From NCBI RefSeq assembly GCF_902148845.1, contig NC_043746.1:16096057-16160056 (forward strand): DNA of 64,000 nt, in the 5' to 3' direction. Position 1 is the first letter of the stretch. Each line of letters opens with the position of its first letter. The notes under the pieces are model-generated. The model saw only the letters and a program-made list of their open reading frames with translations, was not told the DNA's origin and did no database searches. Position numbers and translations under genes: made by a program. This DNA is from Salarias fasciatus. Its lineage: Eukaryota > Chordata > Actinopteri > Blenniiformes > Blenniidae. This document shows, piece by piece, positions 60,331-64,000 of the stretch.

Positions 60331-62598
60331 ACAAGTTTTTCGAAAGGACGCAGGGAAAAAAAATAAAAAATTCCCCGACTGTCCAACTTCAGTGGACAAA
60401 ACGAGAAGAAGCAGCAAACAGTTCCCACAGTCAGAGCTCCACCGCACGTCAGTCAGCACCGCTGCTGCAGTGAAGTTCCAGACAGATCATTTGATCTGGT
60501 TTAACAAGCAACATGAGGATCTTGTAAATCCTTCACCATGCAGTAAAACTGAGAGGAAAATCAATCCACTTGTGTTTATACAAATATTATGCCTCCACTA
60601 ATATTTACATAGTCTACATTTCAGTGTCAATTAACTCCTGGTTATATGAAAATGAATAATCATTGTTCTAATGGCTGTGGAGTTTGATTAGGTGTCAGTT
60701 AAACTACATTTGAATAATAAACTACATATAAATAAATAATTAAAATAATAATTACACTAAAGGTGAGGACAGAAATTAGAAGAAGCTTCAAAATGTATAC
60801 TGTAATTATAACATTCACGTGAAATAAAAAGCACCAAAACAGACATTAATCTAAAATATACAGGAACGAAAAAGGAGAGGGAAGAAGTAGAAAAACCTTG
60901 TTTACTCCTATTCCTTAAGGGAAAGTAACAGATTACTTGCACTGGCAAGTGGGCAACCTAATATAATAATATATTACTTGCAAATAATCTATTACTTTCC
61001 CAGCACAGCCATTACTGTATGTACCCCTGTATCCTTTTTACTCTCATAACTGGTAATTAAGCACACTGTGTCACATTCATACAGTTTGACATCAACAGGT
61101 CTGCGGTTTAACCACTGAATAACCTTTAATAAATACTTATGAATCATGTAACTCCTTTTTCTTTTTAAAATTAATTATATTTGACATTTCTTTAATTTCC
61201 TCACAGGTTGTTCCACTGTTTAACACCACAGATAGTAATTATTGCCTTTTTAACTGTCTATACTATTTAAAATTTTCCAAAAATCTCAATTTTGGTTTTA
61301 CACAGACTGGATGACAAGTTAACCATAATCTAATTTAATTTAACATTGAAATGATTAGGTTCAAAAGTTGCTGAAAGTGCGATGTGACCAGCAAATATTA
61401 CAACTTTCATTAGATGAGACACTTTATTTAAGTCATTGGTGTAAAGCTGAATGAGATCTTGTTTTCAAATACAAACATGAGCCAAAATTAATAACACACA
61501 ACTCACTTTTTTCTTTTTTTAATTAGTTTTGTTCTTTTTTTCTGTCCTCATTCCTTCCAGCTTCAGTTAGAAGCCGTGCCTCTCTGTCTGTTCACAGATT
61601 CTCCATTCATGCAGTAACATAATCACTCATATCCTCCACCTTACCAGCTCTGACATGGAAAAATACCAAGTGTGCAACAGTGGAAATAATAATTCTGTCC
61701 AACATCCTATGTCTCTATTGTGTCTGTGTCCAAACCCACTTGTTTACAACCTTGATTTATTTTGAGCTCACAGTAAACCTGGGGCATGTATTATTTCCGA
61801 ACAGCGGCGTGGCTGCCTGCTCAGCCCACTGTACCGACTAAAAATAAAAGGCTGCTAGGTGACACAAACACAAGGCAGAGAGGATGACAGGAAGGAGGGT
61901 GGACCGCCCATCCACCACCAGCTGTTGAAAACTGCCTCAAGTCCTCTGACAGATGGCTCCTGACATCTTTGTAAGACTTAAGAAGTGCCATTTCTATTGA
62001 ATCTTTAGGTGACTTGCAGGTTTACATGTGATTCTTGTGTCCCATATCATAAACTGTTTCCCTGTTTTTAGTATTTTGAATGAATGCTGTGAATTCAACC
62101 ATAACAGAGCTAATACCTGGATTGTCAGCTTAAAATGGTTGGAAAATTTAAAACTTGGAAACTTTTCAAATAGTTTCCATGCCAGGAAGGAAAAAAAAAA
62201 AAGGGATAATAACAACTCACACACTGTCTGTGCAGGGAACGGTGTTTTGTTCACATTGCGTGACACATCAGAACAATAACTTGTGAATGGAAAAAAGGAA
62301 CAAAAACCGAGAATGAAGTGAAGGGTCACGGTTATTTCTGGTGAACTCCCAGTGACAGTGTCCAGTCCTTTGTCTTGGCCACTTTTCTTTTTTTCTTTTT
62401 TTTCCTGTTGTGACTCTAGAAGTTACATACATTACAACAGTATTTCTGTTAACATAAAGATCTGGCACTTGACAGAAGGGGACGCAGCACGTAGCACCAC
62501 TTTCTGCCTGCAGAATCTCGAGCAGCCAAGCCAGACAGACACAGACTCTATAGATCAGAGCAGATGGAGCAATCCGCAGCCGTAGATTTACCTTTTAA

Positions 62599-62613
62599 CC
62601 AGCAGGGGGCGAC
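62599..62613 (+). promoter_or_regulatory. CTCF-like core motif
   Basis: CCAGCAGGGGGCGAC fits the CTCF core CCASYAGRKGGCRS at every position. It stands in the gene-free region about 2.8 kb upstream of the Dact start codon. Confidence 0.55.
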
Positions 62614-63213
62614 CTTTACCCGCCGCAGAGCAGCTGGTCCTGTCAAGGCGTCCACAGCTGGAGTCTGCAAGAGAGAAACATCTGGAAACACACTCAGGTT
62701 TATTGTGAGTGAGGATTTTCAAAATAATGGAAAAAAGTAAATCTACTATGTCGTTTATAGTACACACTCTGAAAACTTGCAGAGTTTGATCTCTTTGAGA
62801 TATAATCCTAAAATCCAAACTTATTTTCTGTATCTTAATAAAGTTAATAGAGACTTGAACTTTGACCAATTTCTATCAAGTTTTATGGTCAGGAAAAGTG
62901 TTGATGAAGACACAAATGTGACTGTATGAACTGCTTGTGAGAGGAGACTGTTTAGTCTGGTCGCTGTTTCCAAGGTGAACAATAAAACACCAACAGCATG
63001 AGAAACGCTGCTTATCAGAAGAGTGACCATATATGGAAACTTCCGCATTTCTTCCTGTTCCTTCCAAACTAATGATTGAAGAATGAAGTTAATCATTGTG
63101 TAATGATACATTCAACTTGGAAATATGGGAAAAGGAAAAACAATGTTTGAACTCGCTCCAATAAGAGTGTGTGACATATTCGCTGCTTGTGAGTATTTGT
63201 TTGTGCAAAGCAG

Positions 63214-63216
<3 letters not shown>

Positions 63217-63251
<35 letters not shown>
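63217..63251. repeat. (AC)n microsatellite
   Basis: About 17 perfect AC units in intergenic DNA. A second array, about 12 units, is at 63839-63863. Confidence 0.95.
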
Positions 63252-63252
<1 letters not shown>

Positions 63253-63950
63253 GCAATAAAGGTAACGCCCCACCCGAGAGTGGTGTTGATGTTTACTTAC
63301 TGCTTTGTTTCATTGTAATTCAACCCTTCATGTAATAAAGTATTAATCTCTAATATTTCATGACTGAATCGAGCTTCATATTGCACATGTGGCGTTAACA
63401 GAACAGGCCGAGCTGAAGGTATACTCTTTAATGTGGACGTTAAAAGATAAGAGACGATTCTCTGCTGTGATCATGGAGCCACGTTTTCACTTGAACTGAG
63501 CGAAATGTGAAAAGCTGCTAGAAGACAAGCATGACATGGTGACACTGTGACTCGCTTTCTTTTTATTAGGCAGGGAGGTCAAGAGGTCAGCAGTTTCATA
63601 ATAAAATTTCATAATAAGTGTGAGAATTTGGGTCATCTGTTCAGAACGTGTGAGCCACTCTTGGAGTCGAGGCTCCTCATGACTCCCATTTCATAATACG
63701 CTCTTGGCGTCCATCGCCCTGTGCATGCTCGCCCCCCTCGGTGGACGTGACAGCGGTGCTGATATCGCAAGTGGACGTGAGAATGCTCGGTACGATAACT
63801 GGTAAGTGTGAACCTGTTGCGGGCCAGCACAGTGAAGACACACACACACACACACACACACACTCGCGTCCCTGAAAACACACATGCCCGCCGGGACAAA
63901 GAGTGTGCCCTGGTTTGCCGGTGTCACATTGCGACTCCTCCTATCTGTGC

Positions 63951-63963
63951 CTCCTATAAAACG
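63951..63963 (+). promoter_or_regulatory. Possible TATA box near right edge
   Basis: TCCTATAAAACGCCGGCGG is a good TATAAAA element flanked by GC-rich DNA, after which only about 40 bases remain. It might head a rightward gene lying outside the window; nothing downstream is visible to confirm that. Confidence 0.3.
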
Positions 63964-64000
63964 CCGGCGGTCGCATCGTCCCGGTGGGGTTTGCTTCACT

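Larger units (their letters stand above)
60331..63950. other. Intergenic DNA upstream of the Dact gene
   Basis: AT-rich, with no supported gene. It contains a strong CTCF-like motif at 62599-62613 and a CA microsatellite at 63217-63251. Open frames here are short and lack recognisable domains. Confidence 0.5.

Overview
The window reads as an ordinary stretch of teleost fish chromosome. The genes are multi-exon with GT-AG (and a few GC-AG) introns, every recognisable protein is vertebrate-like, introns are short, CA/TA microsatellites are abundant, and there is a Tc1-type transposon remnant and a tRNA-derived SINE of the kind common in fish. No bacterial, organellar, CRISPR or viral element was recognised.

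Layout, left to right: pola2 (DNA polymerase alpha subunit B, +, 5' end off the window, stop at 3355); kiz (kizuna centrosomal protein, -, 3723-7665), tail to tail with pola2; zdhhc24 (palmitoyltransferase, +, 8566-9764), head to head with kiz; an unassigned coiled-coil protein with one C-terminal membrane helix (+, 12044-14350); a K+-dependent Na+/Ca2+ exchanger of the NCKX3/4 type (slc24, +, 15222-21432); dpf2 (PHD-finger BAF subunit, -, 25105-31206); 4.3 kb of repeat-bearing intergenic DNA; a choline-transporter-like slc5a7 paralogue (+, 35496-39762); a TTC9-family TPR protein closest to TTC9C (+, 44201-45957); and a Dact-family (Dapper) scaffold gene (-, 47306-59827) with a 7.6 kb first intron. 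The last 4 kb is upstream of the Dact gene and ends at a possible TATA promoter.

The genes are unrelated housekeeping, transport and signalling loci, not an operon-like system. pola2, zdhhc24, dpf2 and ttc9c have human counterparts on 11q12-q13, whereas KIZ and SLC24A3 lie together on human 20p11, so the block may record a lineage-specific rearrangement.

The points most worth a second look are: a reading-frame break in a conserved exchanger exon that carries an in-phase GC splice donor just upstream; a Dact gene in which I find neither the family's leucine zipper nor its C-terminal PDZ ligand; the unassigned tail-anchored coiled-coil gene; two GC-AG introns in conserved genes; and several strong regulatory motif matches (NRF1, YY1, RFX X-box, CTCF). 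I saw no convincing new biological system. Exon borders were set by hand from splice consensus, homology remembered from human proteins and phase arithmetic.
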